From Magnaporthiopsis rhizophila (taxonomy: Eukaryota > Ascomycota > Sordariomycetes > Magnaporthales > Magnaporthaceae), in NCBI GenBank assembly GCA_003049465.1, contig PYSS01000091.1, forward strand, positions 102,046 to 166,045: a DNA stretch of 64,000 nt, written 5' to 3'. Under the pieces are notes generated by a model that saw only the letters and a program-made list of their open reading frames with translations, did not search any database and was not told the origin of the DNA. This document shows positions 44,801-55,300 of the stretch, one piece after another (positions within the stretch are counted from its first letter, which is position 1; each line of letters starts with the position of its first letter). A program made the translations under genes and the position numbers.

Positions 44801-46100
44801 ACAGCCAGCCCCCAACGCTTTCACGTCCGGAAGGCAGCTCCGGGCTTGTATCGCCGTGCAGAGCCTTGACGTCAAGCCACTCCGCGATGTCACGGACGAG
44901 TTCCTTGGAGTCTTTCTTGGCCAGGTTCGCAAGCACTGCATCCAGGTCATGTAGCGACCGAGACAGCCCCAGACGCTCCCCAAGCTTGGACAATACACTG
45001 TCGGCCTGCGAGATTGAATCCAGTGTCGATTCCCACGAGTCTGCGGCCACGAGACCGCGAACCGTCCGCATGGGTGTCGACCTCGCGAAGTAGCAGGCGG
45101 CCTTCATATAGTAGAAGGCGATGGCTCGGTAGAGAGAAACCAGCGCCTTCTCGAAGTTCGCGTTGCTCTCAGGATTTTCTTTGCTCTTGAGGCGATCATT
45201 GACGTAGTCCCGTTCCAGGATGCTAGTCCGGGCAACGATATGTGTGACATTCTGCAAGCCCTCGATGGCGGCCTCCCGCTCTTTGGTGTCGGCGACAATG
45301 AGCTGCATAGCGACGGATCTGTAGTTAGTAACCGCGCGAGACTGGCTGAAGGTTGCACTGGGAGTTCTTTAGTTCTCACCTCGAGAATAATGCACACTCC
45401 AGAGAAAGCGAGTCCTGCCTCGGGACTGGCAGAAGCTGCCTGCCCAACCAGACCAGAGAAGCGCTGGACGACGTTTATGATACCCGTGACCTGCTCGCGG
45501 ACCTTGAGCACGTTGCCGCGCCAAGTCATCTTCCACTCCTTGGACTCCATCTTCTCGAGTCGCACGGCGGTTATGGCCCTCATCTCCTCCTCGCGGCCGA
45601 CCACTCGGCGATCAAGGGAGACAGGATCGTTTTCAGAGGTGAGGCCATCCTCGTCCCCTGGCGGAAGGAGGGATTCGCCATCTCCCTGGACGTGGACACT
45701 TTCCGGCCTGGATTGTCGCCGCTGCTGCTCCATACGGACGAGCAGGGAATCGTAGGCTTGGACGATTTTGCGTGTTTTGGCATCCTCGTCGTTGATGATG
45801 TCGTCATATGCGATTTGCCAAAAGGGCCTCTTAGCCGGGGGTGAGGTTGTCTGCTGTGGTTTAGGTCAGTACCACCTACTGGACATGCACCTTGTCGGAC
45901 AAGGTTTAGAATGAAGAAATAGAATCGCATGTCTTGTGGCATACGGGTGCAGTCCGCGGATCCGCTTCAGAAGCGACTATATCCCCGCCTTTGCTGGCAG
46001 GTGTAGCGGCATTGCCCGATGAGGTAGAACCATTGTCGTAACCCGACTTGAAAATGCGGCGAAAGCTGAGTCGAGGTTTCTCATCCTTGCGATCCGCCAT
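41870..46100 (-). CDS. NACHT NLR-type signalling protein with ankyrin repeats and C-terminal coiled coil
   Basis: Four exons, 46100-45945, 45853-45380, 45302-44089 and 44006-41870, give 1326 residues. The introns (91, 77, 82 nt) have TACTGAC, TACTAAC and CTAAC branches and consistent phases. After a 52-residue Ser-rich lead comes a fungal NACHT_N-type domain (from about residue 60, RPFWQIAYDDI, then GLAFSGVCIILE). A NACHT NTPase follows with the P-loop GTLGTGKST near residue 397 and a Walker B TTIIIDGLNGL near 510. GTPLHAAISRRHLPVRKMLL near residue 970 starts a short ankyrin region, and residues about 1235-1315 form a predicted coiled coil. Fungal proteins of this architecture act in non-self recognition and regulated cell death; that role is inferred here. 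The start at 46100 is chosen over an upstream in-frame ATG because the conserved sequence begins there. Confidence 0.85.
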
Positions 46101-47031
46101 GTTGCACGATTTTCGGGCGAGCACCCGGGACGTCACCATCGAGATAGACGACAAGGAAAAGAGGAAGGAGCAGCTGCAGTAAATTGAAGTCGGTGAGGAA
46201 GGCGCTGTTTCCCCGCTGCTGTCCCGCACCCCTCACCTATCGTCAGCCTCGCCATCCATGGACCGATTATGTGCATATCGGCACAGCCCAATGTGTTCAT
46301 GATCGGCAGCTGGCGAAGGTTGGTGGGGACGGTGGTACAAATGGCTGCCTAGGTGGCTGGCGCAGGATGTGTCAGGCTGCATGAGCTCCGCGGCTAGGAA
46401 AACAGGATTCCTAGAGTGGAAATTGGAATGAGCGTTCGAGGAAGAACAAGTATTATTTGGGACAGAGACGGTGTGTTTTTGTACGAAAAAGCTGCCCCCT
46501 GCAGTCATTAAATAGGTATACATCGTTGTATTGCATCGCTGCCCACCTCAGCAGGCGGCCCAGCAGCCCGGGGGAGAAGGGAAAGCGGGAGAAAAAGTAT
46601 ACACGTTGGAAGTAATAATACACAGCCGCCAGGGTCAAGTTAAAACCAATAAAAAGATTGAATGTCACTTCGGTGCAACCCCTAGGGCGTTGAGTGAATC
46701 AAAGAATATAGAAATGGCTCCGGAACGCCTCGCGTGAAAAAGATATCAACAAACAACCAACCCAATGTAAATCCCTTTATCAATACACCTAACGCCTCGC
46801 AATTATTGAAGGAAAAAAAACAGGGCAATAAAAAGATATATGAAAATTAAAGGGGAAGTAAGGAAAGGGTATAAAAGAGGGGTATTGTTTTCTTGGAGCA
46901 CAAAAAGAATGGTTTGTGAAGTATACGTAACGAATGTGCGGGTTGCCAACTTGGATGAGTGCAAGTGGTACAGGATAAGAGAAACTGCAGAACTAAAGAC
47001 AGGGCGAGATGGCTCTCGCGAGGCGTGTGTT
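46101..47031. other. Promoter of the NLR and 3' region of the His-rich gene
   Basis: No gene was recognised. 46580-46870 is A-rich and plausibly contains the 3' UTR of the gene at 47032-47937, which is read from the minus strand. Confidence 0.5.
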
Positions 47032-47937
47032 TCAGGGGATCTCAAAGCAATCATCCTCGGTGACCTTGGCCTCCTCGGAGATGAAGATGATCCCTCTCCG
47101 CTTCCAGTCTCCCCGCTTGAGCATAAAGCTGGGCGAGTCTGGGCTCCCGAGAGATGGCCTAGGCCTGCTCTGGTTGGACGACGGAGCCATCGGCAGTGGC
47201 GCGGTGGGGAGGCCGGCAGCGCCGTGGGAGGGGATGAGAATGCTCGAGCATTCCGACGTCGTCGACGATGCGGTCGACGGGCGGCGGTGGCGAGCGGCGA
47301 TGGAGACCGGGGACGTGGCCGAGTGTAGGTTGTTTTGATAGCGGTGCTGCTGTAGCTGGTGGTGGTGGTGGTTGTGGTGATGGTGGTGATGGTGGTGAGG
47401 AAGCCTCTCCGTGGGCGACGTCGGTGAAATCGGGCTGCCGTCTATAAAGCCGAAATCGAATCCGTCGTGTATGTCCATCTCGGCCGTCTTCATCCTGGGA
47501 AGGAGCGGCCGTCGGTTGGCCAGGGGTGGTGGAGGTCGCAGGGCCGTCAGGCCGTACGAGCTGATAATGTCGTCCATGTCGGCGTCGTTGCCATATCCGT
47601 TGCAGCTGGCGCCTCTATCCACAACCGGCGGCTGCCGGGTCGGCTGCTGGCTGCCGCTGGGCTGGCCGCGACTCGTGATGTGGGGAGACCTGGCGTCGTC
47701 CATCGGCGGGTGGAGCCTCAGGGGATCCCAGTCGTCCTCGGACATCCTCGGGCGGTGACCATCATCTCGATCGGTCGACGGCCGGGGTTGTCTGTGGTGA
47801 CTGCTACGGTCCAAGGATTCGGACGACGCTGTGCTGAAGGTGCTGTCCTTACGAACATGCTGAGGAGTAGACTTGGTGCGAAGCCTTCGCTCGCTTCGAC
47901 ATTTGCGGAGAATCCGGCTCCCCGCGTCGCAAAACAT
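47032..47937 (-). CDS. His-, Ser- and Pro-rich protein of unknown function
   Basis: A single exon of 301 residues. The ATG at 47937 starts MFCDAGSRILRKCRSERRLR, a basic N-terminus with two Cys; the frame continues upstream but has no ATG. The middle is low in complexity, with long His runs (about residues 180-195) and SP/TP-rich stretches that could be phosphorylated. Ordered-looking pieces are MSEDDWDPLRLHPP, MDIHDGFDFGFIDGSPISPTSP and the acidic C-terminus GIIFISEEAKVTEDDCFEIP. No signal peptide, membrane segment or known domain is visible. The ends look conserved-like and the centre variable, as in many fungal regulatory proteins. Confidence 0.75.
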   Translation of the reverse strand: MFCDAGSRILRKCRSERRLRTKSTPQHVRKDSTFSTASSESLDRSSHHRQPRPSTDRDDGHRPRMSEDDWDPLRLHPPMDDARSPHITSRGQPSGSQQPTRQPPVVDRGASCNGYGNDADMDDIISSYGLTALRPPPPLANRRPLLPRMKTAEMDIHDGFDFGFIDGSPISPTSPTERLPHHHHHHHHNHHHHQLQQHRYQNNLHSATSPVSIAARHRRPSTASSTTSECSSILIPSHGAAGLPTAPLPMAPSSNQSRPRPSLGSPDSPSFMLKRGDWKRRGIIFISEEAKVTEDDCFEIP

Positions 47938-50900
47938 TTTGGCGGTCGGTCGACAAGGGTATTTAACGACCGCAGTGAGGGCTTCCAAGGTTGGTCTGGT
48001 GCCGAGGTAGGTAGATGGAGGTCGGAATAAAGGGAGTGTTGGGCTCCTCGGGGAATATGAGCAGGTCTCTCAAAAGATTGCCTACTCTCACGATGTCGAT
48101 CGGGAAAAGAAAAAAAAAATCGGCAGAGACGAGAGAGTGGTTGGGTGGGGAGCAACGAGCGATATATGTCGGTGGGACGGCAAAACGTATGCCCTTTTCG
48201 GAACACTGGGTGCCTGGCAGTCGGTGACTGGAACGAGTGGGGACCGTGATGACGGTGAGAGCAGCAGGTATAGTGCGCTAGAGTGTGGGGAGCGGTGGCA
48301 TGTACAAGGGGGGTGATGCATGTGGTGCCTTGCAGGATGCATCCAAGGCTGAAGGTGTGCCAAGCGCGAGACGGGCTGGGTCTTATGGATCTTCCCATGA
48401 CCTCTTCGATTCTTTCTGAGCAGGAAAGCGGTGATAATGTATGCGCTGCGAGGAGTCACAGGAAAGGCTGAGCTGGCAAGGGGAAATGAGGTTCGCAGTA
48501 TTCGGCATAGTGGCTCGTTTACTTTTTTTTCTCTACTCGGCTTCTTTTTCTCTTTCTGTATCCGGCGGGCATAAGAGAGCACACGAGGCCGATCCGGCCG
48601 ACTAGCAAAAAAAGGCAGCGCCGCAGCTGACCCGCAGTTCCCCTGCCGCGGTGTCCGCGCTCCACCGACCAGGCCATTGCCCTCGGGGCGTGTGGGGATT
48701 GTGGCTCACAAGCTGTGTGATGGCGTACGTCATGGGCTGTGGTGCGAGATGTCATCTGGTCCAAAAGCTGAGCAGGGGGGAAATGGGCCGTGGTCATAGC
48801 GTTCCTGAGCCTTTATGGGCTGACAAGACAGCGCGACCCCTAGAGGACGCGAATCTGAAAAGGGCTGTCATCTCAGCACTTCGTCTGTTTCATCCGCGCG
48901 GTCCCATCTCCGCATTCCCGGGCACCTCTGGTTCGGGAGGCTCAAATCTTGCTCAACTTTCCCACAATGACCCCATCATGATGAGGGAGGTCGGCGACGG
49001 TCGGTCAACGTCAGTGGAGCTGCGGCGGTCAGAGAATTTGCCGCCGCCACGCGCAAATTTTCGAGTGCCCGTCCCGCAGAAGCCATCATCGATCCCCGCC
49101 GCATTCCAGTCATTTCACGGCTGGCCCGGCAAGAAAGTGGGAGGTCTTGGGCTGGTTGGGCGGTGTGTGCGGACTCGAAACATCAAAAGAAAGGAAAAAC
49201 CAGGCTTTGCGGCCCCTGTCCGAGGTGGTATCGCATCGGGGTGGTCCCATTGGCCGATGGGTAGCTGCGGGCTGCACTGGCACACACACTCGGGGAGGGT
49301 TTCCAAGCTAGCGGTGTCGATCTCTATGAGGATCCCAGGCGGCCATTCAGCACGGATTATCAATCCCAATCCGTGAAATTCCCCGTCTTCCATCTTGGCT
49401 GAGCTCCGAAACAAATCGCCACCTTGTTGCGTGCGATTCTGTGAGCTTGGCGTGCGACACAGTCAATGAAATGCCGCCGTCAGCAAACGGTCCAGTAATG
49501 GGTTCTATCGATTTTGGCTGTTTCTGGCGGCTTCAAACGAACTTCGCCCGGGAACATTGGACGAGCGGGATTTTCAAAGACTTGGCCCCCTGGCGTGCCT
49601 GGCCCCTACGGCACCCTAGCATGGTGATGCTTGGCGCGGGCTCGAGCTTACCGAGTCAGCAGAATTCAATTCACACCAACGTGCAAAAAGGACTCGGGGC
49701 CGCACTAAGCCGGGAACCGGCCACAGCTCACCCGCCCGGCGCAAGTGGACGGCAGATGCAAAACTCATGCAGGCAATCAAGGCAATCTATGCATGCACCA
49801 AGCACCGAGCACACCGCCGGCCAACCACACCGTTCGTTCTTGAATCGAATTGACTCTCATCAAGATTCGTCGCGCGAATCAGTCAAGGGAGCAGTCAGGC
49901 ACCTCGCTCAGGCGTGCACTGGTGTTAGGTCGTCCTCGAATTGTGCAAGCGGCGTCCCATTCAATCCCGACAATCGAGGATTTCGCAGCAGATCTCGAAA
50001 TCCACAAAGGCCCAAGCAGAGAGGGGGGTTGAATTGTCTGGAGCTAGGTACCTTAGTGGCAGCTCCGCGCTCTTCTCTGGGGACGGCGAGGTGGCCGAAT
50101 CGGCTGGAGATACCGGATTTGCCTCGCCCATACAACCTTAATGCCCGACCTGCTTACCAGTTCCACGCTGGGCGCAGCAGTCAAACCCTATGCGTGTGGG
50201 GTACGGTACAATGCTGCTCAGCTGGTGATGCGAGTTTAATTGAAATTCTGGGATCCTTTCGGACACAGGACAGTTCGCGCCCTCGGTCGCGAGGGGTTTG
50301 CCGAACCCGGACTTTCTGCTCCTCGACTCTACCCGCTAGCTCACCATCAATGTAACTCACGTGGTAAGTCAAGCAGCCATGGTCGGCGCTAGTGGCTCTG
50401 CCCTGCAACCCTTCCACTCTCAGGTTGCCGAAGCAATGCGAGGCCAGGCAGGGGTTGACCGATCACCTGGGCCGTTAAAATTTCTCCGCCAAGCCCGTGG
50501 CACTTTTTCCTCACCAATATCATTTCAGCTGGTCAGCTGGGCGGAGTGGACGGGCTGTGACGGAGATGATTTTCAGGTACCGCCCAAGCCACATGCAGGA
50601 ACAGGAAACATGCATGGCACTTTCACCAGCTATGCCAGGAGCATCGTAGCCCTGCCTGAATATCATCTTTTTGGCAAAGCACAATGCGGAGTGTGGCACC
50701 AGTGATCCCGAAAGAGTCCCGCGTTATTTTTAACATTCAAGGCTAACCATATTGCCCCGAAACACACGGCCATTCTCGGAAAGTTCGGAGACGCCTATCG
50801 ATATCCTGGTACCTGACCTATAATAACACGTATTCCGGAGGAGCATCAAACGTTTCTCTGGGGAGCGAACATAAAGTCAAATGGATGACGTGAGATAACA

Positions 50901-51472
50901 TGGAGGGACCAAGGATCTACCATGCGTAATCTACATTCCTCGTGTTTTCCCCTCCGGAATTCGGCACCAGAGAGCATCTCGAAACGAAAAAAAGACGAGC
51001 TTGTCCCTGCAGGGTGGTCTGTACTCTGGATGCTCGCCACCCCTGCCAGACGCCGCGTCACTCGAGGTGATGGAATGTCATCGCGTTTTATTTCTCCAAG
51101 CCTTGCAGAGAAGGCCGTGGAAGGGGGATGTAACTTTCACCCCTAAAACAACCTTCAACGGTAGCCGTATTACAGCACGCGCCCGTGCCGGCCAATGCGC
51201 GCCCGACACACCTGTATTGTGGAAGGATCGGCAGCTGGCATTGTCGTGTCCGTATTCCCTCCATTCTCCGCGTGTACCTCGGTGACGAGTGGAAAGCTAC
51301 GTATTGGGATTGGGTTGGCCGGCGGTGCCGACGCCGCCGACGTATAGCACGACATAGCGAGGAGTCATCGACTGCCCCCCTGGATGACGTGTGCTGGATC
51401 AAGCTTTTTCTCGTGAGAATGAGCTTCCGTGAAGCGTGTGGTGAGCTCCGCGCCGGGCGCTCGAGTCGCCAT
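47938..51472. other. 3.5-kb intergenic region, no gene recognised
   Basis: The first part is the promoter and leader of the His-rich gene on the minus strand. The longest open frame, 49441-50355, begins at GTG and is Ser/Arg-rich without conserved features; I regard it as chance. No repeats beyond short simple sequence were noted. Confidence 0.5.
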
Positions 51473-51906
51473 TCACAGCTTGCCGTCGCTCTCGCCTGCG
51501 AATCGTTCTACTCTCTTTTGTTCCCAGTTGTCTAGGTCCTTCGCGGCCAGTCTCTATTGTGATGGTCGAGGATTCGACGTCAGCTATTTTCCTGGGAACG
51601 GAAGCGGAGAGGGGCAGTCGGGGCAGGTGCCGGACTCACGTAGTATTCCTCCTTCATGTCTACTTTCCGTGCGCCCTTGTTGAGCCCCAGCTCCTCCTCC
51701 TTGGTCATCTGCCTGACCCTGCGGTCGTGCTTCTCGTATCGGATGGCGGCCGCAGGGGTGAGGACGAAAGAGCCGGCCACAATGACGCTCATGAAGGGTA
51801 GCCCAAACATTAGGAATGGGTGCTTGGCCATTAGCGCCCTGTAGCGCATCCCCAGCTTGCTAGCATCGGCCGCCCCGCGAAACTTTTTGCTCTGAAACAC
51901 CGCCAT
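51473..51906 (-). CDS. COX16: Cytochrome c oxidase assembly protein COX16
   Basis: Exons are 51906-51640 and 51553-51473, giving 115 residues. The 86-nt intron (GTGAGT, CTGAC branch, CAATAG) joins phase 0 from MKEEYY to RLAAKDLDNWEQKRVERF, the conserved end of the family. The start ATG begins MAVFQSKKFRG; earlier in-frame codons are not family-like. Residues about 31-52 form the single transmembrane helix (FLMFGLPFMSVIVAGSFVL), followed by RYEKHDRRVRQMTKEEELGL in the intermembrane space. Cox16 is an inner-membrane factor for assembly of Cox1/Cox2 into complex IV. It is divergent from MEC1, 394 bp apart. Confidence 0.95.
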
Positions 51907-52300
51907 GGGAGGCCTTGCGCCACCAAAAGTCTTCCGGCTGCGCCCTTGGAGTGTTGTGATCGCGGGGTTGTGACGTGGTGGTGGCCCGGCCCCTATCGAC
52001 AGTTGCAAAGGACGATTTTCGCGGTAGTATCGGCTGATGATGCCCCTGGAGCTTTAGGCCAGGAGAACTGGGAGCTCGCACTGACTGCCCGCTCGGCCTG
52101 TGCGGCAGGTGGGGTAAGCACTCTCAATTGCATGGGTACTGGGGTTTAATTGATATCATGTGACCTCGCGTCGAGCTTAATCGCGTCTCGTTGCGCTCGA
52201 CCGCATCCAAATCTCGAGATCGCGATCCTTCAAGACCCAGTTGCTATTTGCTCTGTGCACTGCCGGCCTCACCGCGGCCACATGTAAGGCGGACGGCGAC
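51907..52300. promoter_or_regulatory. Bidirectional promoter of COX16 and MEC1
   Basis: A 394-bp shared upstream region. It contains a TGACGT core at 51971-51976. The leader next to MEC1 is short. No TATA box is evident. Confidence 0.5.
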
Positions 52301-55300
52301 ATGGCCCCAGAATCATACGGCAGGGGCGGCTTCGCTGAACAGCGCGGTGCGGCGGCGAGAATGGCGCCTGACATGGTGGCCGCGGCCCACGCCGGCATCG
52401 GCTATAACAACCCGCCCCCATCGACCCTCGCGGCGCAGCTCGTGGAGAACATCGCTGTGTCTTCGGTGCGGTCCTCTCGATCCGATGAGACGCAGGAGCT
52501 GCAGAAGTTCTTTACCGTGATTGAGCGGTTCAAGAACGACCCGAACCTGCTCAAAACGGCTGCCGAGCGGGTTGAGCACAATCACATGCTCATCTATGTC
52601 TACTGCCGCGTCGCGCTGGATGGCCTCAAGTGGGATGATCCGTTCGCGGACCGCACACGGCTCAAGGCCGAGGCTCTGAAGACCACCAACTTCATTCGCG
52701 TCACCATCCGGGAGACCCCCGCCGTGCTCGCCTTCGTTCCCGATGAGGGCGCCTTCTTGTTCCGCCGCAGCGAGCCTCTCTGGCTGTGGATACTCCCCAA
52801 GATCCTGAAACTGCTTGGAAGCGAGAGGTGTCTCCAGATCTCATCTGTCATCGAGTCCCTTTGCGAGTATATCCTCGCCACGGTGAATCAGTCCAGCTCA
52901 CTGTGGGGCGAAACAGGCCCAATAATATGCTACTTCCAAACGAGCGTGAACTGTGAGTTATTCACATTTACGGAGTTAGAATCATTGCGCCAACGTAGGC
53001 TGACACGCTGTCCATAGCCCTCCTCAGCCATCTTGCTACTCGCTCCCCCAATAACGTACACTCTGCTATCTCGCTTGAGCTGCCTTCGAGGGCCACTTCT
53101 TCGGACACACCCTCGGGAGCCCGCAGTTCACCATTCAGGGGATGCACGTATCGAGTCACCAGTGTTAAGCACGCTGTCAGACACGCCTGGAGCCTTCTTC
53201 ACTTGCTAGGCACAGTTGCTTCGTCGGCAAGGACCAGTCCGGCCCTGTCGGCACCCTTCCGACAAACCATGCCGTGGCTGATCGATTCTCTCCAAGCATT
53301 CCATGCCATCCGCGCCCGATGGAGCCACGAAGGGAACCTCGAGAGCCACACTGCTTCCATAATTCATTGCCTCATCAAACTAGTCACATTGCAAGAGAAC
53401 GTCGACGTCGTGCAGGCAGACGTCCACCACAAGATTCTAAGTGTATTGGCTTTGATCTGCGGTCGGTGCTTGGATTCGACGTCGGAGCTGCTGCTGCCCG
53501 ACGAAAATGGCGCGGCCACGAGGAAGGCATTCTGTCTCGCTATGGTCCAGATATCTCATTCGGCTATGAGATATAAGCCGGTCAGCAGGCTGGCTACCTC
53601 GCAGTTTGTTAACCACCTCAACAATTTGGCTACCCAACACGAGATATTAGGAGCTGGCACCGACTTCTCGGTACGTTGCGATCACCCACCCCTTCCCTGC
53701 CTCCTCGCTGGGACAAATGAAGGAGAATGAAACGCACCTAAGCTGACTGATTGAGCCAGCGTTGTCTGGGGTTGCTCACAAACGCTGTGTCGTGTGCAGA
53801 TGTCAGCAGCTTCCGACCTGATGTCACACTCGAGGAATTCGTCGACATAGACATCCGACAGACTGTGAGCCGTCTGAAGCTTCACGCACCCGCTCAGCTT
53901 GCTTCTCAGCCCTTGGCCAAGCGGAGGAAGCTCTCCTCCGAGCCGGCCATGCTGCGTTCTGTTATAGCCCACATCTGCAAGATTTTCAAGGCCGATATCC
54001 TGGAGGACTACGAACGCCTACAGAACCTTGTGGTGTAAGTCCTCGCTCTTGGGTAGTCGAATCTGTGATCTTTCTTCGCTGACCCAAACACATCCCAGCC
54101 TTGGTTATCCCGCGCTCGAAGGAAACGACACTTCTCGCGTGATCGATCTCGTCGCTCATGTTGCGTGCGCTGCCGACAACACGCTGGCATTGGTCAGCGA
54201 GCCAATGACCCAGTCGAGCGGTTTTCGGTGTTCCTTTTGCTCAGGTCTCGAGAAGCCACAACGAACGCCGCAGTCCCTTGACAGGGCTGCAAAATTGATG
54301 GCCGTGACCGCCTTCACTCGTATAATCAAGCTTCCCATCTTCCTCAACTCGCGCAAGCCTCGAGTTGTTGCTATGATGGCACTGAGACGGCTGGTGGCGC
54401 ATTTCCAGGAACCAGACCTCTTGGACCTTGAGAAATCCGCCCCTGGTCACTGGTGCCTTCAGTCACTGAACAGCTCCATACGAGAGCTCCGGATTGCTGC
54501 TGGGTGAGTAATATCTCGCGTGGGGGTTTTGGAGGCGGCAGGCATGCTAACCTGACGTAGGAGGGCACTGGCTACTTTTTTGAGAGACCGAGAGTCGGCC
54601 ACGCCTCGGACGCGAGACATCATCAACGGGAACCAGTCGATTGCTTTGGGTGTTCTCAAAACTCTCTCGGACAAGGACGTCGCGCACCTGAATGAAACAT
54701 GCATCATGGCATGGGGCCAGATGGGAATGTGAGTTGAAACGCGCAAGATCGTAGCCCTCCGGTCGTACGAACTGCCACGGCTAACAGATACGAGCAGAAT
54801 CGTATCCCACAAGGAACTAAATCTCGTTCTTGTGCAACTCCTGGACTTCCTAGGCCATCGCAACACCATCGTATCGGCCTTTGCCTTCAACGAGGTATGC
54901 GGAGAAGACGATTTCTCTTGGAGCCCCAAGCAAAATGCTGACGTAGCCACTTAGATCCTGAATCTCGCAAGCGCCCGGAACACGACCCCGCGGCGACTCT
55001 TCGAGCCGTTCTGGAGGAGTATCGCGTTTGCTACAGTCAAAGACATGATCACCAGACCACAGACCACCAGGCTTACTGCGGAAATACTGCAAATCAGCGT
55101 GACTGAGCACCTGTTACTTGTGCAGCAGCACGCTCTGCCCTGGCTGGTCTTGACCAGAAAGAAGGAAGTGGTGCAGAAGATTGCAGAAGCGCGCGGGGAA
55201 ACAGAAGCTTGGAAGCCTTGCCTACACAATGCAAACTTGAGCTATATCCTCGCCTTGCTGCTAGTGCAGGACGCACCGAACATTCAGGAATTCGTTCTGT

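Noticed and set aside
47350..47402. TGG/GTG tandem repeat resembling a minisatellite
   Set aside because: It is the coding sequence for the polyhistidine run of the gene at 47032-47937.
49441..50355. Plus-strand open frame of 304 codons
   Set aside because: GTG start, no domain, no splice support; chance frame in GC-rich DNA.
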